Part shown: positions 40,796 through 50,282 of the stretch, piece by piece
How positions within the stretch are numbered: the first letter of the stretch is position 1
Layout of the letters: every line of letters begins with the position of its first letter
Assembly: GCA_025360645.1 (NCBI GenBank)
Contig: JANYBT010000056.1
Location: forward strand, 1-64,000
DNA: 64,000 nucleotides
Direction: 5' to 3'
Origin: Acidobacteriaceae bacterium
GTDB lineage: Bacteria > Acidobacteriota > Terriglobia > Terriglobales > Acidobacteriaceae
Notes under the pieces: generated by a model
What the model was told of the DNA's origin: nothing
Databases searched by the model: none
Seen by the model: the letters and a program-made list of their open reading frames with translations, nothing else
Position numbers and translations under genes: made by a program

Positions 40796-41956
40796 ATGAA
40801 AAAAACCGTTGCTTCACTGGCGCTCATAATTGCTTTGATGCTTCCCGGCCTCCTCCACGCGGATGGGGTGGTGGAGGAAATCATCGCCCGGGTGAACACC
40901 CAGATTGTGACTCGGACGGAGTACCTCCGCAGCCGAGAGCAGATCAAGCAGGAATTGCAGCAGCAATCGCCCACCGATGCCGACAAGCAGTTCGCGGAAA
41001 AGCAGCGTGATGTTTTGCGGGACCTGATTGATCAGCAACTGTTGCTGGAAAAAGGCAAGGACCTCGGCATGACTGCCGACACCGAACTAATCAAGCGCCT
41101 GGACAAGATGCGAAAGGAGATGAAGCTGGACTCCATGGAAGAGCTGGAGAAAGCGGCGCAAGGTCAGGGCGTGGCGTTCGAGGACTTCAAGCAGAACATG
41201 CGCAACCAGATCATCACCCAGGAAGTCATCAGCAAGGAAGTGGGATCGCATCTGTCGATCAACAAAGAAGATGAGCAAAGGTTCTTCGAGGAACATAAGG
41301 CGGACCTGAACCAGCCCGAGCGGGTGCGATTGAGCGAAATTCTGGTGGCGCCCAAGGCGCCCCCGGTGGAAGCGTCCGCACCGAAGCTGTTGACGCCCAA
41401 TGCCCCGGACCTGCAAGCACCAGCACCAGGCTCGGCGCCCTCGGCGGAAAGCGAGGCGAAGGCGCTTGCAGTCGCGCAAGCCAAAGCCGAAGATCTGGAA
41501 GCACAGCTGAAGAAGAGCGCCAAGTTCGAGGACCTGGCCAAGACCAGCTCGGATGGCCCCACCGCCGCCCAGGGAGGCGACCTGAATTACTTCACGCGCG
41601 GCATGCTGGCTAAAGAACTAGAAGACAAAGTGTTTGCCATGAAAGCGGACGAAATCAGCGAAGTGATCCGCACCAAACAGGGCTACGTGATTTTGAAAGT
41701 GACCGAGCACCAGGCCGCCGGCATTCCCAGCCTGAAAGAAGTGGAGCCGCGCATTCAGGAAGCGATTTATGTGCAAAAGCTGAATCCGGCCTTGCGGGTT
41801 TATCTTACGAAACTACGCGAGGACGCTTACATCGACATCAAGCCGGGGTATGTGGATACCGGGGCCAGCGCCGCCCAGACCAAGCCGGTGGAAACCAGCG
41901 TGAAGCAGGCGTCGGCTAAAGAACTCAAGAAAAAGAAGAAGTTGGGAGTGTTTTAG
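40796..41956 (+). CDS. SurA-like periplasmic peptidyl-prolyl isomerase
   Basis: 386-residue exported chaperone/isomerase. A signal peptide ends LLHADG. The N-terminal SurA-type helical domain (20-170) starts VVEEIIARVNTQIVTRTEYL. A parvulin domain (about 178-315) includes RVRLSEILVAPKAPP, then AQGGDLNYFTRGMLAKELED and EISEVIRTKQGYVILKV, interrupted by an Ala/Pro-rich insert near 190-220. The C-terminus is a Lys-rich tail. It probably assists outer-membrane protein folding. Confidence 0.88.
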   Translation: MKKTVASLALIIALMLPGLLHADGVVEEIIARVNTQIVTRTEYLRSREQIKQELQQQSPTDADKQFAEKQRDVLRDLIDQQLLLEKGKDLGMTADTELIKRLDKMRKEMKLDSMEELEKAAQGQGVAFEDFKQNMRNQIITQEVISKEVGSHLSINKEDEQRFFEEHKADLNQPERVRLSEILVAPKAPPVEASAPKLLTPNAPDLQAPAPGSAPSAESEAKALAVAQAKAEDLEAQLKKSAKFEDLAKTSSDGPTAAQGGDLNYFTRGMLAKELEDKVFAMKADEISEVIRTKQGYVILKVTEHQAAGIPSLKEVEPRIQEAIYVQKLNPALRVYLTKLREDAYIDIKPGYVDTGASAAQTKPVETSVKQASAKELKKKKKLGVF

Positions 41957-41961
41957 AGCAG

Positions 41962-43008
41962 ATGCGGCAAGACGATCTTCAACTCCAAGGCTCCATGAAA
42001 GATTTTTTTCTCAGCGACTGCGCCCAGCACGAAAACAAGGTTATTACCTCTTGTTTCCTGGTTCTCTCCAAGCAAGTCAAGTCCAAGAAGAACAGCGGCG
42101 AGCCTTATCTGGCGCTGGCTTTGGGCGACCGCACCGGGCAGATTGACGCCAAAATGTGGGATAACGTTGCCCAAGCCATGGAGGCGTTTGATCAGGACGA
42201 CGTCCTCAAAATTCGCGGGCTCCTTAACAAGTACAACAACCGGTTTCAGATCACCATTGAGAGATTACGAAAAGTCGAGGAAGCCGAGATTGACTACGCC
42301 GACTTCCTGCCCAAGACTACCAAGAACATTGACGAACTCTGGCAGACCTTAACCGACTTTGTAACGACGTTTCAAGATCCGCGCCTCAAGGCGTTGATCG
42401 AGGCATTTCTAGCGGACCCGGAGATCGTGCGCAGCTACCGGAATGCCCCGGCGGCCAAGACGCTGCACCACGCATGCATTGGCGGGCTGCTCGAACATGT
42501 GGTGTCGCTCTTCCGTTCCTGCGACCTGATGTGCCGGAACTATCCTCAGATCAATCGTGACCTGCTGTTGAGCGGGGCGTTTCTGCACGATATCGGCAAG
42601 ATCCATGAACTCACGTACAAGCGCTCGTTTTCCTATACCACGCGGGGCCAACTCCTGGGACACATGGTCATCGAACTCGAGATGCTGCATGAAAAGATCG
42701 CTCAGGTGCCGGGGTTTTCCGACGAAGTCAAGATCCTGCTGGAACACATGATCATCAGCCACCATGGCCAGTACGATTTTGGCTCGCCCAAATTACCGAT
42801 GTTCCCCGAGGCGCTGATGCTGCACTACCTGGACGATCTGGATTCCAAGATGGAGAACATGCGGGCCCAGTTTGAACGCGAGGCCGCGACGGGTCCCTGG
42901 ACCACCTACAACAACTCGATGGGGCGGTCGCTACTGAACAGTGCGGAGTTCCTGAAAAAGGCCGAGGCAAAGAAGGAACCAAGCGAGGCCTTGAAGGAAG
43001 AATTGTAG
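41962..43008 (+). CDS. OB-fold/HD 3'-5' exonuclease, YhaM-like
   Basis: 348-residue protein. An N-terminal OB-fold (about 20-120) reads VITSCFLVLSKQVKSKKNSG and LGDRTGQIDAKMWDN. The HD domain (about 160-300) has HHACIGGLLEHVVSLFRSCD, FLHDIGKIHEL and a later ISHHGQYDFGSPKLPMFPEA. This is the architecture of YhaM/Cbf1, which trims RNA or single-stranded DNA. A start at ATG 41995 (MKDFFLSDC) is also possible and would match the family start better. Confidence 0.85.
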   Translation: MRQDDLQLQGSMKDFFLSDCAQHENKVITSCFLVLSKQVKSKKNSGEPYLALALGDRTGQIDAKMWDNVAQAMEAFDQDDVLKIRGLLNKYNNRFQITIERLRKVEEAEIDYADFLPKTTKNIDELWQTLTDFVTTFQDPRLKALIEAFLADPEIVRSYRNAPAAKTLHHACIGGLLEHVVSLFRSCDLMCRNYPQINRDLLLSGAFLHDIGKIHELTYKRSFSYTTRGQLLGHMVIELEMLHEKIAQVPGFSDEVKILLEHMIISHHGQYDFGSPKLPMFPEALMLHYLDDLDSKMENMRAQFEREAATGPWTTYNNSMGRSLLNSAEFLKKAEAKKEPSEALKEEL

Positions 43009-43107
43009 CGGGTTCTGCGGCCTGAAAATTCCCGCTTCCACGGCACTTTTCTCGCCATTGCGCTCCCAAGCCACTTTCTGCGGCGTATTGAATTACAATC
43101 CATCTTC

Positions 43108-44280
43108 ATGTTGCGGTATTTCACAGCCGGCGAATCTCATGGCGAGGCCCTGGTGGCGTTTCTCTCCGGGCTGCCCGCCGGACTGACTTACGAAGCCGAG
43201 TTCGTCAACCGCGAGTTGTGGCGCCGCCAGCAGGGCTATGGCCGGGGCGGCCGAATGAAGATCGAGCGTGACTCCGCCCATGTCCTCTCCGGAGTGCGCC
43301 ATGGCAAAACGATTGGGACTCCGATTGCGATGATGTTAGAGAACCGCGATTGGCAGAATTGGAAGGAGGCCCTGCCGGTCGAGACGGGGGAACCGGGCAA
43401 ACACAAGCCGGTGTCTTCCCCGCGCCCTGGACACGCCGACCTGGCGGGCGCGCTGAAATTTAATTTCACGGACGCGCGCTATGTATTGGAACGCGCCTCA
43501 GCCCGCGAGTCGGCCGCTCGCACGGCTCTGGGTGCGCTGGCTAAACTATTTTTGCGCGAGTTGGAAATCGAAGTGTTGAGCCACGTCCGGACGGTGGGTG
43601 AGGTTACGCTGGAGCGCGAAGTCTCCTGGAGCCAGATTTGCGAGTTGGCCCAGCAGCCGGAAATTCTCTTGAGTTGCGCTGACCCTGAAACCGAGCAGCG
43701 CATGAAAGCGGAAGTGGACGTGGCGTTGAAAACCGGCGATTCCGTGGGCGGAGTATTTGAAGTAGTAGCGCACGGCGCGCCTCCGGGCCTGGGAAGCTAC
43801 GCCCAGTGGGACGAACGGCTGGACGCACAACTCGCAGCCGCCGTGATGTCGCTGCAAGCGGTCAAGGCGGTAGAGATCGGCGCGGGGATCTCGGCAGCCA
43901 GATCGCCGGGATCGGCGGTCCATGACGAAATCGGATACTCGGAAGGCACCGGGTTCGCTGGCTTCACGCGCATGAAGAACAACGCCGGGGGCATCGAGGG
44001 CGGCGTCTCCAACGGCGAAGAAATTCGCGTCCGCGGCTACCTGAAGCCGATCTCGACCTTGCGGCGGCCGTTGCAATCGGTGGACTTCTCTTCGCGCGAG
44101 GTGGTGAAGGCGGCCTACGAGCGTTCCGACGTTTGCGTGGTCCCCGCTGCCGGAGTCGCCGGAGAAGCCATGGTGGCGTTGACTTTGGCCCGCGCTGCGC
44201 TGGAGAAGTTCGGGGGTGACTCCATGCCTGAAACTCTGCGAAACTACCAAGGGTACCTGCAACAATTGCGGAACTACTAA
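43108..44280 (+). CDS. aroC: Chorismate synthase
   Basis: 390-residue enzyme converting 5-enolpyruvylshikimate-3-phosphate to chorismate, the last step of the shikimate pathway, with reduced FMN. Signatures are FTAGESHGEALVAFLSGLPA near the start, GYGRGGRMKIERDSAHVLSG, ARESAARTALGAL, and the C-terminal NNAGGIEGGVSNGEEIRVRG. Length is normal. def follows after 16 bases. Confidence 0.97.
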   Translation: MLRYFTAGESHGEALVAFLSGLPAGLTYEAEFVNRELWRRQQGYGRGGRMKIERDSAHVLSGVRHGKTIGTPIAMMLENRDWQNWKEALPVETGEPGKHKPVSSPRPGHADLAGALKFNFTDARYVLERASARESAARTALGALAKLFLRELEIEVLSHVRTVGEVTLEREVSWSQICELAQQPEILLSCADPETEQRMKAEVDVALKTGDSVGGVFEVVAHGAPPGLGSYAQWDERLDAQLAAAVMSLQAVKAVEIGAGISAARSPGSAVHDEIGYSEGTGFAGFTRMKNNAGGIEGGVSNGEEIRVRGYLKPISTLRRPLQSVDFSSREVVKAAYERSDVCVVPAAGVAGEAMVALTLARAALEKFGGDSMPETLRNYQGYLQQLRNY

Positions 44281-44296
44281 CGGACGACTGCCACCC

Positions 44297-44806
44297 ATGA
44301 TTTATTCCATCGTGAAATTCGGCGACCCGGTGCTGGAAAAGCCCGCCCAGCCGGTCACTCAGTTCGACGACAGCCTTAAAACGCTGGTCGCGGACATGTT
44401 TGAGTCCATGTATGCGGCGCATGGAGTGGGACTGGCGGCGCCTCAGATTGGAATTTCCCTGCGGCTGGCGGTGATTGACATCACTTTTAAGGAAGACCCA
44501 AAAGCGAAACTGGTCCTGGCCAATCCCGAGATTATCGAGGTCGAAGGACGACACCGGCAGAGCGAGGGCTGCCTGAGCATCCCCGAATTCCGTGAAGATG
44601 TGACCCGCGCGAAGTACGTCACCGTGCGGGCCCAGGGTATCGATGGCAAGTGGTATGAGAAGACCGGCGAGGACTTGTTGGCCCGAGCCTTCCTGCACGA
44701 AACCGATCACCTCAACGGCAAGCTTTATATTTCTCACATCAGCGCGTTGAAGCGGGACCTGATGAAGCGCAAGATCCGGAAACTGGTGAAAGCGGGAGAG
44801 TGGTAG
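44297..44806 (+). CDS. def: Peptide deformylase
   Basis: 169-residue metalloenzyme removing the formyl group from nascent proteins. The three motifs are present: GVGLAAPQIG (44-52), EGCLS with Cys92, and HETDH at 134-138 (metal ligands His134, His138). It pairs with the fmt gene downstream, as usual. ATG 44297 gives the normal start; GG-rich bases upstream are modest. Confidence 0.96.
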   Translation: MIYSIVKFGDPVLEKPAQPVTQFDDSLKTLVADMFESMYAAHGVGLAAPQIGISLRLAVIDITFKEDPKAKLVLANPEIIEVEGRHRQSEGCLSIPEFREDVTRAKYVTVRAQGIDGKWYEKTGEDLLARAFLHETDHLNGKLYISHISALKRDLMKRKIRKLVKAGEW

Positions 44807-44850
44807 CCCGGCGGTGGTTCCCGATGCGCTTGCACTCGCGCTTGCGGTAG

Positions 44851-45810
44851 ATGAGACTGGTTGCAATGGATCTAGTATTTTGCGGTACCCCGCGTTTCGC
44901 TGTGCCCACCCTGGAAAGGCTGGTGGAGGCTGGATTCCATGTGCAGTTGGTGGTCACTCAGCCCGACAAGCCGCGCGGACGGGGCTTGGAACTCGCTGCC
45001 TCGCCGGTGAAGCTGTGCGCCATGACCCTGGGCTTGCCCATCACTCAGCCCGATAAGATCAAGAAGAATGAAGAGCTCCAGGCGCAACTGGCAGAGTTGA
45101 ATCCTGAAGCCATCATCGTGGTTGGCTATGGGAGGATCATTCCGCAGTGGATGATTGATCTGCCCCGCTTCGGCAACCTTAACTTGCACGCGTCGCTGTT
45201 ACCGAAATACCGCGGCGCGGCGCCCATTCAGTGGGCGATCGCCAGCGGCGAGACAGTGACTGGCGTGACCATCATGCGAATCGACGCCGGCTTGGACACG
45301 GGTGACATTCTGCAGCAGCGGGAAACGCCCATCGGCGATGACGATACCGCAGAAACGCTGGCTCCCCGGCTGGCTGCTATCGGCGCTACCCTGATGGTGG
45401 AGACCTTGCGCGGACTGCAGGCCGCAACGATGGTTGCCGTTCCGCAGGACCACGCCCTCGCCTCGCTGGCGCCGATCTTGAAAAAAGAGGATGGGTTGAT
45501 TGATTTCCGGCGTCCCGCCCGGCAGATTTGCGATCGCTTGCGCGGATTCCAGCCGTGGCCGGGAGGGTTTACCAGTTTCCGAGGGAAAGGCTTGGGAGTG
45601 GGCCTTGTCCGCAGCTTCATGCCAGCGGTAGGAAGCGCTGGTGGGCCAGGCTCTGTAACGATCACCGCAGATCACTTGCTGGTCGAGTGCGGCGCTGGCA
45701 CACAACTCGAACTTCTTGAAGTGCAGCCCGAAGGCAAGAAGCGAATGGCGGCTCGCGACTTCGTGCACGGCTACCACCCCAGTACCGGCGACCGCCTGGG
45801 CGGGCTCTGA
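44851..45810 (+). CDS. fmt: Methionyl-tRNA formyltransferase
   Basis: 319-residue enzyme formylating initiator Met-tRNA. The N-terminal domain starts VFCGTPRFAVPTLERLVEAG. The catalytic region has NLHASLLPKYRGAAPIQWAI and a SGETVTGVTIMRIDAGLDTG segment. The C-terminal tRNA-binding domain includes QICDRLRGFQPWPGGFT. It lies in the common def-fmt-rsmB order. ATG 44866 is an alternative start. Confidence 0.96.
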   Translation: MRLVAMDLVFCGTPRFAVPTLERLVEAGFHVQLVVTQPDKPRGRGLELAASPVKLCAMTLGLPITQPDKIKKNEELQAQLAELNPEAIIVVGYGRIIPQWMIDLPRFGNLNLHASLLPKYRGAAPIQWAIASGETVTGVTIMRIDAGLDTGDILQQRETPIGDDDTAETLAPRLAAIGATLMVETLRGLQAATMVAVPQDHALASLAPILKKEDGLIDFRRPARQICDRLRGFQPWPGGFTSFRGKGLGVGLVRSFMPAVGSAGGPGSVTITADHLLVECGAGTQLELLEVQPEGKKRMAARDFVHGYHPSTGDRLGGL

Positions 45811-45811
45811 G

Positions 45812-47191
45812 ATGCCAATCTCCCCCGCGCGCGTAGCGGCCTACGAAATCCTCTTGCGGGTGGAGCAGCAGAATTCCTACGCTTCGGAACTGTTGCACTC
45901 GACGCGCTACCAAACGTTATCCGGACTAGATCACGGTCTGGCCACGGAAGTTGTGCTGGGCGTGCTGCGCTGGAGGTCGCTGCTCGACTCGGAGATTGCG
46001 CAGGTTTCTTCCACTCTACTGCCCAAGCTCGACCGTGAAGTGTTGACCTCGTTACGAATGGCGGTTTACCAGCTGCTGTTTCTGGAACGAGTGCCGGGCC
46101 ACGCGGCTGTGGATGACAGCGTCGATTTGGTAAAACGCGCTCGCAAGCGCTCGGCGGTCCCATTTGTAAACGCGCTGCTCCGCAAAATTACGGGCTCCGG
46201 CGAGCGATTTGAAAGCTTGCGCCAGGAGATGCGGCTGCGGGCGGCAGGAGCGGAATCGGCTGACCCGCGTGCGGAAGAAGAATCTGCGGATCGGCTGGCT
46301 CAGCGTTACGCGCACCCATTATGGCTGGTGGAACGTTGGGCGGGAAGCTACGGCATGGAGAGAGCGCGGGCGATCTGCCGCCATGATCAGCAAGTTCCCG
46401 TGACAGCACTGCGTCTGCGCGATGCTGAAGCCGCGCGAGAGCTGGCCGATGCGGACGTGCTCTTGCGGCCCGGCCATCTGCTCTCGCGCGCGTGGACCGT
46501 CGAGTCGGGAGACGTAACCCACACGGCAGCTTTTCGCCAAGGCCGTGTCGCCATTCAGGATGAAGCATCGCAACTCGTCGCCCTGCTGGTTGGACGCGCC
46601 AATAGCATCCTCGATTGCTGTGCCGCTCCGGGCGGAAAGACGGCTCTAATTGCCGACCGCAATCCGAACAGCCGGATCACAGCCGTAGATCTGCATCCCA
46701 ATCGAGCTCTGCAATTGCGGCGGCTGGCCAATAATTCCAACGTGCGCATAATCGCGGCCGACGCTCGCGCTCTCCCTTTCAACGCGACCTTCGATGCGGT
46801 GTTGACGGACGTTCCCTGTTCGGGCACGGGAACGTTGTCGAGGAATCCAGAGATCAAGTGGAAGCTGCAGCCCGAAGACCTCGGCGAGCTGCAAACCCGC
46901 CAGCTCGCCATCCTAAGTTCGGCGATGGAGCGAGTCGCGAGCGGTGGGCGGCTGGTTTATTCAACCTGCTCTTTGGAGTCCGAAGAAAATGAAGCGGTGG
47001 TGGACAATGCACTCAAAAACCACCAGGGCTTTCGCTTGGGCGATTGCCGGATGGATTTGGAGGAGTTGCGCAGCGGCGGCGAATTGGCATGGCCCGACCT
47101 CGATTCCTTGCTGAGTGGGCCGTACCTGCGAACCATTCCAGGACTCCATCCCTGCGATGGGTTTTTTGCGGCAGTGCTCAAGAAAATCTGA
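45812..47191 (+). CDS. rsmB: 16S rRNA m5C967 methyltransferase RsmB
   Basis: 459-residue RNA cytosine methyltransferase. The N-terminal NusB-like domain (1-140) begins ARVAAYEILLRVEQQNSYAS. The catalytic domain shows ILDCCAAPGGKTALIAD for SAM, DVPCSGTGTLSRNPEIKW with one catalytic Cys, and YSTCSLESEENE with the other. ATG 45812 follows the fmt stop by one base. It is convergent with the PASTA gene. Confidence 0.95.
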   Translation: MPISPARVAAYEILLRVEQQNSYASELLHSTRYQTLSGLDHGLATEVVLGVLRWRSLLDSEIAQVSSTLLPKLDREVLTSLRMAVYQLLFLERVPGHAAVDDSVDLVKRARKRSAVPFVNALLRKITGSGERFESLRQEMRLRAAGAESADPRAEEESADRLAQRYAHPLWLVERWAGSYGMERARAICRHDQQVPVTALRLRDAEAARELADADVLLRPGHLLSRAWTVESGDVTHTAAFRQGRVAIQDEASQLVALLVGRANSILDCCAAPGGKTALIADRNPNSRITAVDLHPNRALQLRRLANNSNVRIIAADARALPFNATFDAVLTDVPCSGTGTLSRNPEIKWKLQPEDLGELQTRQLAILSSAMERVASGGRLVYSTCSLESEENEAVVDNALKNHQGFRLGDCRMDLEELRSGGELAWPDLDSLLSGPYLRTIPGLHPCDGFFAAVLKKI

Positions 47192-47197
47192 CGTGAG

Positions 47198-47914
47198 TTA
47201 TTTCAATTGCAGGTTGACGACCTCGCCGGCCAGCACCTTTTCGCCCGCGGCAGGCCTCTGGGCAGCGACCACGTCGCCGGAGAGGGAAGCCGCGTCCGAG
47301 GCAGCGGCTGGGTTGACCGGGCCCAGGCGCAGACCCGCTTGCTGCAAGGCTTCTTTGGCATTCGCCAGACTCTCGCCCACCAGGCTTGGCATCGCGAAAG
47401 CCTGCGGTCCAAGCGGCGCGCTCACCAGCAGACTGATCTGGGGCGAGGCCACGCCGTTCGCATTGGCGGGAGGATTCTGCGTAACCACCAGATTCGGGAG
47501 GATCCCTTCGATCTCGACTGTAGCCCCAGGCCCAACCTCCAGGCCGCGCCGGCGTATGTTCAACTCCGCAGCCCGCTGACTCTGGCCGGTGACGTCGGGA
47601 ATCGAAACTCGTTGCGGTCCCAGGCTCTCGGCAACTCGTACTTGCCAGCCGCGCCGGACGGTGGTGCCCGGCGGAGGCAGTTGCGACAGAATTCGTCCTT
47701 GAGCCACTTCTGCGCTATAGAATTGCCGCTCCACCAGAACGCGCAGGCCCAAAGCGGAGATGGCGCGATTCGCCTCGGTCCGGGTCATGCCCTCCAGTTT
47801 AGGCACGGTAACTTCGCGACCGTGGATGGCAACACGCATCGCCACCATCGCCGAGGCCAGCGCCACCGCGACCAACACCAGGGCAAGGAACACCAGGCGG
47901 AAAAAATGTCGCAT
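47198..47914 (-). CDS. Membrane-anchored protein with three PASTA domains
   Basis: 238-residue protein. An N-terminal membrane helix (about 5-25) is followed by three PASTA repeats (about 36-103, 103-171, 171-238), each beginning like VTVPKLEGMTRTEANRAISA, IPDVTGQSQRAAELNI and MPSLVGESLANAKEALQQAG. PASTA domains bind uncross-linked peptidoglycan or beta-lactam-like ligands. It is the third gene after the S41 protein and PBP1A on the same strand, so a cell-wall sensing or accessory role is likely. No kinase domain is attached. Confidence 0.85.
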   Translation of the reverse strand: MRHFFRLVFLALVLVAVALASAMVAMRVAIHGREVTVPKLEGMTRTEANRAISALGLRVLVERQFYSAEVAQGRILSQLPPPGTTVRRGWQVRVAESLGPQRVSIPDVTGQSQRAAELNIRRRGLEVGPGATVEIEGILPNLVVTQNPPANANGVASPQISLLVSAPLGPQAFAMPSLVGESLANAKEALQQAGLRLGPVNPAAASDAASLSGDVVAAQRPAAGEKVLAGEVVNLQLK

Positions 47915-47932
47915 GCAAGGATTCTACCGCTC

Positions 47933-50155
47933 TCAGTGAGCTTCCCCATCGCCCGGCGCCACGTCGGGCGTATCCAGTTTTTCTGCGGCTTGGAGCGACG
48001 CATCGGCGGGCAAGTCCTGGAACACTTCTTTTTCCTTGCCTGCCAGGGCCACGCTCATGAAATTCATCCAGATAGGCAAGGCCGCGCGTGCGCCGGTTTC
48101 TTTTTGCCCCAGCGTTTTTTTCTCGTCATAGCCAATCCAGACGCCACAAGTCATGGAGGGGGAAAATCCGACGAACCAGGCGTCGGTGAAGTCATTGGTC
48201 GTGCCCGTCTTGCCGGCGATCGCGTAGGGCATCTTGGCGGCGGCCGCAGCGGTACCGTGCAAGACCACTTCCCGCAGCATGGAGGTCATGATACGGGCCG
48301 TGCGCGCACTGATCACATCTTTGACTTCAGGAAAATCCTCTTCCAACACGCGCCCTTCGTAGTCGGTTACCCGAGTGATGTAGCGAGGCGCGACCCGAAC
48401 TCCGTCGTTGGGAAACGCACTGAAGGCCGAGGTTTGCTCCATCAGAGTAATCTCCGCCGCTCCCAGCGCCACCGGTAAGTACTCCGGGATATTGGAGGTG
48501 ATTCCGAAGCGGCGAGTGTATTCGATGACGGTATGGATGGTAAGCTTCTCCGCCAGCTTCAGAGCAGGAATATTGCGCGACTGCGCCAGCGCCCGCCGCA
48601 GCGTGATGCTGCCCTCGAACTTGCCATCGTAGTTGTGGGGCGAGTACGGGCCGGCAGAGGTTGCAAAAGTTACTGGTAGGTCCACAATTGTGTCCTCGGG
48701 ACTGGCGCCTTGGTCAATGGCTGCCGTGTACACATAGGGCTTGAAGGACGATCCCACCTGACGCAGGGCATGGATGGCACGATCAAACTTCGATTCGTCG
48801 AAATTCCTGCCTCCGACCAGTGCTTTAATTTCGCCGCTGTCATTGTCGAGCGCCACCAGCGCCCCTTGCGCGCCAGAGTTCTGTTCCAGACTCACTCGCG
48901 TCCGGCCTGCATCGCTGGAGAGAAGCTTCACGTACACCAAGTCGCCCACCGCGAGGATGTCAGCAAGTTTGCGGTTCGTCCACGCTCCATCTGCCTGGGT
49001 TAAGGTCGTGGTCCGCGTTCCCAGGCGCAACTTCGCGCCGTCTGCGTTGAATCCCGTGACCAACGCGTGGAGATAGGTTCCGGGGGAAGGATCCGTGTCT
49101 TCCCAGTCCGGGTCTTGATACCTGGCAGGGTCAATCCCCTCGGCGATAACGTTGAACAATTTGCCCTTCCAGCCGTGGCGCCGTTCATAGGCGGCGAGGC
49201 CGTCGAGGACCGCGCGGTTCGCGGCTTTCTGCAGATCCACATCGAGCGAGGTGTACACCCGCAAGCCGCCTTCATGCACTTCGCTGCTGCCGTATTTCGC
49301 CTCCAGGTAGCGGCGCACTTCTTCAATAAAGTATGGGGCCAGTGAGTTGGGATCATGTTGCAAGGTGAGCTGAAGCGGGCGGTCTTTGGCCTCCAGTGCC
49401 TGTTGCGCGGTAATCTTGCCATCTTCCAGCATGGCGTTGATGACCAGGTTTCGCCGCTTCAGCGCCCGCTCGGGATGCAGAATCGGAGAATAGTAGCCGG
49501 GCGCCTTCGGCAGGCCAGCCAGCAGCGCTGCTTCCGCGATCGTCAACTTCGCCGCGGGCTTGGAAAAGTAGTACTCGGAGGCAGCTTGAAAACCGTACAC
49601 GCCGGACCCAAGAAAAATTTGATTGGCGTAGAGAGTAAAAATCTGGGGCTTGGTGAACCGCCGCTCCATCTGAATCGCCAGCAACGCTTCTTGTATCTTG
49701 CGGTAAAACGAGCGGTCGGGCGACAAAAATAAATTGCGCGCCAGTTGCATGGTCAGCGTGGAAGCCCCCTGGACCTTGCCCCCGGAAGCGATGTCGCGAT
49801 AGGCGGCGCCGGCGATGCGCCAGAAGTTGATGCCGGAGTGAGCATAGAAGTCTTTGTCTTCGATGGAAACCAGGGCGTCACGCAACACGGGTGGATAGTC
49901 GTCATAAGAGGCGATGACGCGCCGCTGCAGCGCGAAGGAACCAACCACCCGACCCTTGGCATCGTAGAGCTCCGTAATGGTGCTGGGGCGGTAGTGCTGC
50001 AGTTCTTCGATCTGCGGGAGATTGGTGGAGTACACCAGCAGCAATCCGGCGGTGGCGCCGACCAGAGCGGCAATCAACACCAACATCCCAAACAGAACGC
50101 GGCCAACGATTTTTCTTCCCGCAACTTCCGCGTGCGTTGGCGACAATGTCTCCAT
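47933..50155 (-). CDS. Class A penicillin-binding protein (PBP1A)
   Basis: 740-residue bifunctional peptidoglycan synthase. The membrane helix is at about 20-42. The glycosyltransferase domain has EDKDFYAHSGIN (99-110) and QGASTLTMQLARNL (129-142). The transpeptidase has Ser469-Ser-Phe-Lys472, SRN at 526-528 and KTGTT from 649. It polymerises and cross-links glycan. It lies between the S41 pseudo-protease and PASTA genes on the reverse strand. Confidence 0.95.
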   Translation of the reverse strand: METLSPTHAEVAGRKIVGRVLFGMLVLIAALVGATAGLLLVYSTNLPQIEELQHYRPSTITELYDAKGRVVGSFALQRRVIASYDDYPPVLRDALVSIEDKDFYAHSGINFWRIAGAAYRDIASGGKVQGASTLTMQLARNLFLSPDRSFYRKIQEALLAIQMERRFTKPQIFTLYANQIFLGSGVYGFQAASEYYFSKPAAKLTIAEAALLAGLPKAPGYYSPILHPERALKRRNLVINAMLEDGKITAQQALEAKDRPLQLTLQHDPNSLAPYFIEEVRRYLEAKYGSSEVHEGGLRVYTSLDVDLQKAANRAVLDGLAAYERRHGWKGKLFNVIAEGIDPARYQDPDWEDTDPSPGTYLHALVTGFNADGAKLRLGTRTTTLTQADGAWTNRKLADILAVGDLVYVKLLSSDAGRTRVSLEQNSGAQGALVALDNDSGEIKALVGGRNFDESKFDRAIHALRQVGSSFKPYVYTAAIDQGASPEDTIVDLPVTFATSAGPYSPHNYDGKFEGSITLRRALAQSRNIPALKLAEKLTIHTVIEYTRRFGITSNIPEYLPVALGAAEITLMEQTSAFSAFPNDGVRVAPRYITRVTDYEGRVLEEDFPEVKDVISARTARIMTSMLREVVLHGTAAAAAKMPYAIAGKTGTTNDFTDAWFVGFSPSMTCGVWIGYDEKKTLGQKETGARAALPIWMNFMSVALAGKEKEVFQDLPADASLQAAEKLDTPDVAPGDGEAH

Positions 50156-50282
50156 AGGGCGGGCTGCGCTCAGAGTAGCAGTTGCGCGGGACGGGTGCTA
50201 GCGAGGGAGAGATTGGCGACGCCTTTATAGCAAAAAACGCGCTCTCGGAGGAACGCGTTCTGGCCTGCTGTTCTCTAAACTG